Shown: piece after piece, positions 63,476-64,000 of the stretch | Numbering within the stretch: position 1 is the first letter of the stretch | Layout: the number at the start of each line of letters is the position of its first letter | Assembly: GCF_035610345.1 (NCBI RefSeq) | Contig: NZ_CP141212.1 | Coordinates: 2,893,001-2,957,000 of the forward strand | DNA from: Sinorhizobium meliloti | GTDB taxonomy: Bacteria > Pseudomonadota > Alphaproteobacteria > Rhizobiales > Rhizobiaceae | Direction: 5' to 3' | Length of the DNA stretch: 64,000 nt | Position numbers and translations under genes: made by a program | The notes under the pieces: generated by a model | What the model saw: only the letters and a program-made list of their open reading frames with translations | Databases searched by the model: none | Told to the model about the DNA's origin: nothing

Positions 63476-64000
63476 TCAGACCTTGATCCAGGCGCCGTTG
63501 CGCTCCGAGGAACGCACGCAGGCATCGACGAAGGTCATGCCCTTCATGCCATCGTCTATCGTCGGATAGATGACGGAAGGATCCGCCTTCCCGCCGTTGC
63601 GCTTGGCATAGATCGCCCGTGCCGCTTCCGTATAGATATTGGCGAAGCCTTCAAGATAGCCCTCGGGGTGGCCGGACGGAATGCGCGATACGCGTGCCGC
63701 CGCCGGCGAAGCGCCGGCGCCTGCGCGCGTCAACAGACGCTTCGGCTCGCCGAAGGGCGTGTACCAGAGGTAATTCGGATCCTTCTGCGTCCATTCGAGA
63801 CCGCCCTTGGTACCGTAGACGCGCACCATCAGGCCGTTCTCGTGGCCGGGCGCCACCTGGCTGCACCACAGCATCCCCTTGGCGCGCGTTCCGTCCTTTT
63901 CCCTGAAGCGCATCAGCACATGCGCGTTGTCGTCGAGCTGCCGCCCGCCAACGAAGCTGTCGAGATCGGCGGAGAGCTCCTCGAGTTCGAGGCCGGAAAC
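63476..64000 (-). CDS. Gfo/Idh/MocA family oxidoreductase, C-terminal part (5' end outside window)
   Basis: The 174 visible codons form the C-terminal alpha/beta domain of a Gfo/Idh/MocA dehydrogenase: VLMRFREKDGTRAKGMLWCS, then RVYGTKGGLEWTQKDPNYLW and a final helical tail (FVDACVRSSERNGAWIKV). The NAD-binding domain lies beyond the right edge. Members oxidise or reduce sugars and inositols; a sugar-related role fits the neighbouring beta-glucosidase gene. Confidence 0.85.
   Translation of the reverse strand, partial: VSGLELEELSADLDSFVGGRQLDDNAHVLMRFREKDGTRAKGMLWCSQVAPGHENGLMVRVYGTKGGLEWTQKDPNYLWYTPFGEPKRLLTRAGAGASPAAARVSRIPSGHPEGYLEGFANIYTEAARAIYAKRNGGKADPSVIYPTIDDGMKGMTFVDACVRSSERNGAWIKV

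Overview
The window is GC-rich, densely coded alphaproteobacterial chromosome. Gene content and order point to Sinorhizobium/Ensifer: the sulfite-oxidation operon with its own ECF sigma factor, a glgP-B-C-A-pgm-glgX operon, soxBDAG, a three-gene pnt operon, odc, and many copies of rhizobial intergenic repeats. I see no tRNA, rRNA, CRISPR array, insertion sequence or prophage. The window starts inside a pseudoazurin gene and ends inside a Gfo/Idh/MocA oxidoreductase gene.

Layout. 1-3.5 kb: pseudoazurin, cytochrome c and SorT sulfite dehydrogenase, behind an anti-sigma/ECF sigma pair. 3.6-7.8 kb: two regulators (MarR, LysR), DUF1579, VOC and aldo/keto reductase genes. 8.0-11.3 kb: a circularly permuted ATP-grasp/alpha-E fusion followed by a transglutaminase-like protease. 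11.5-12.7 kb: an orphan TadG-like VWA protein. 12.9-24.2 kb: complete glycogen synthesis and breakdown. 24.3-27.0 kb: NodN/MaoC-like hydratase, DUF2332, Zn alcohol dehydrogenase. 27.3-32.5 kb: heterotetrameric sarcosine oxidase. 32.8-36.3 kb: ribosomal protein S21, a TPR lipoprotein, DUF992, class III adenylate cyclase. 36.3-39.9 kb: proton-translocating transhydrogenase and a small aa3 oxidase subunit IV. 40.2-43.6 kb: glutamine amidotransferase, 2-hydroxyacid dehydrogenase with a LacI regulator, MarR. 43.7-46.8 kb: creatininase-like protein, His-rich CobW GTPase, WD40 protein. 46.8-50.8 kb: a small glyoxalase-superfamily protein, LysE exporter, GNAT, ornithine decarboxylase with an unusually long leader. 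50.8-53.5 kb: LysR, then a DUF1007/NicO metal transport pair. 53.5-58.8 kb: small membrane protein, GNAT, DUF533, KDPG aldolase, the CYTH-CHAD pair, TrhO. 59.0-64.0 kb: MetNIQ methionine importer, GH1 beta-glucosidase, partial oxidoreductase.

Most genes are ordinary housekeeping or accessory metabolism. The points most worth a second look are: the ~590 bp odc leader, which may hold the alphaproteobacterial speF RNA and a 57-codon upstream ORF; the ATP-grasp/alpha-E/transglutaminase pair with no Anbu peptidase beside it; a repeat family (about 46 bp stem-loops plus companion hairpins) whose copies sit on the stop codons of several genes and supply the C-terminus of GlgX; and several clean palindromic operator candidates next to regulator genes. 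Gene names come from recognising protein families by eye; no database search was run.
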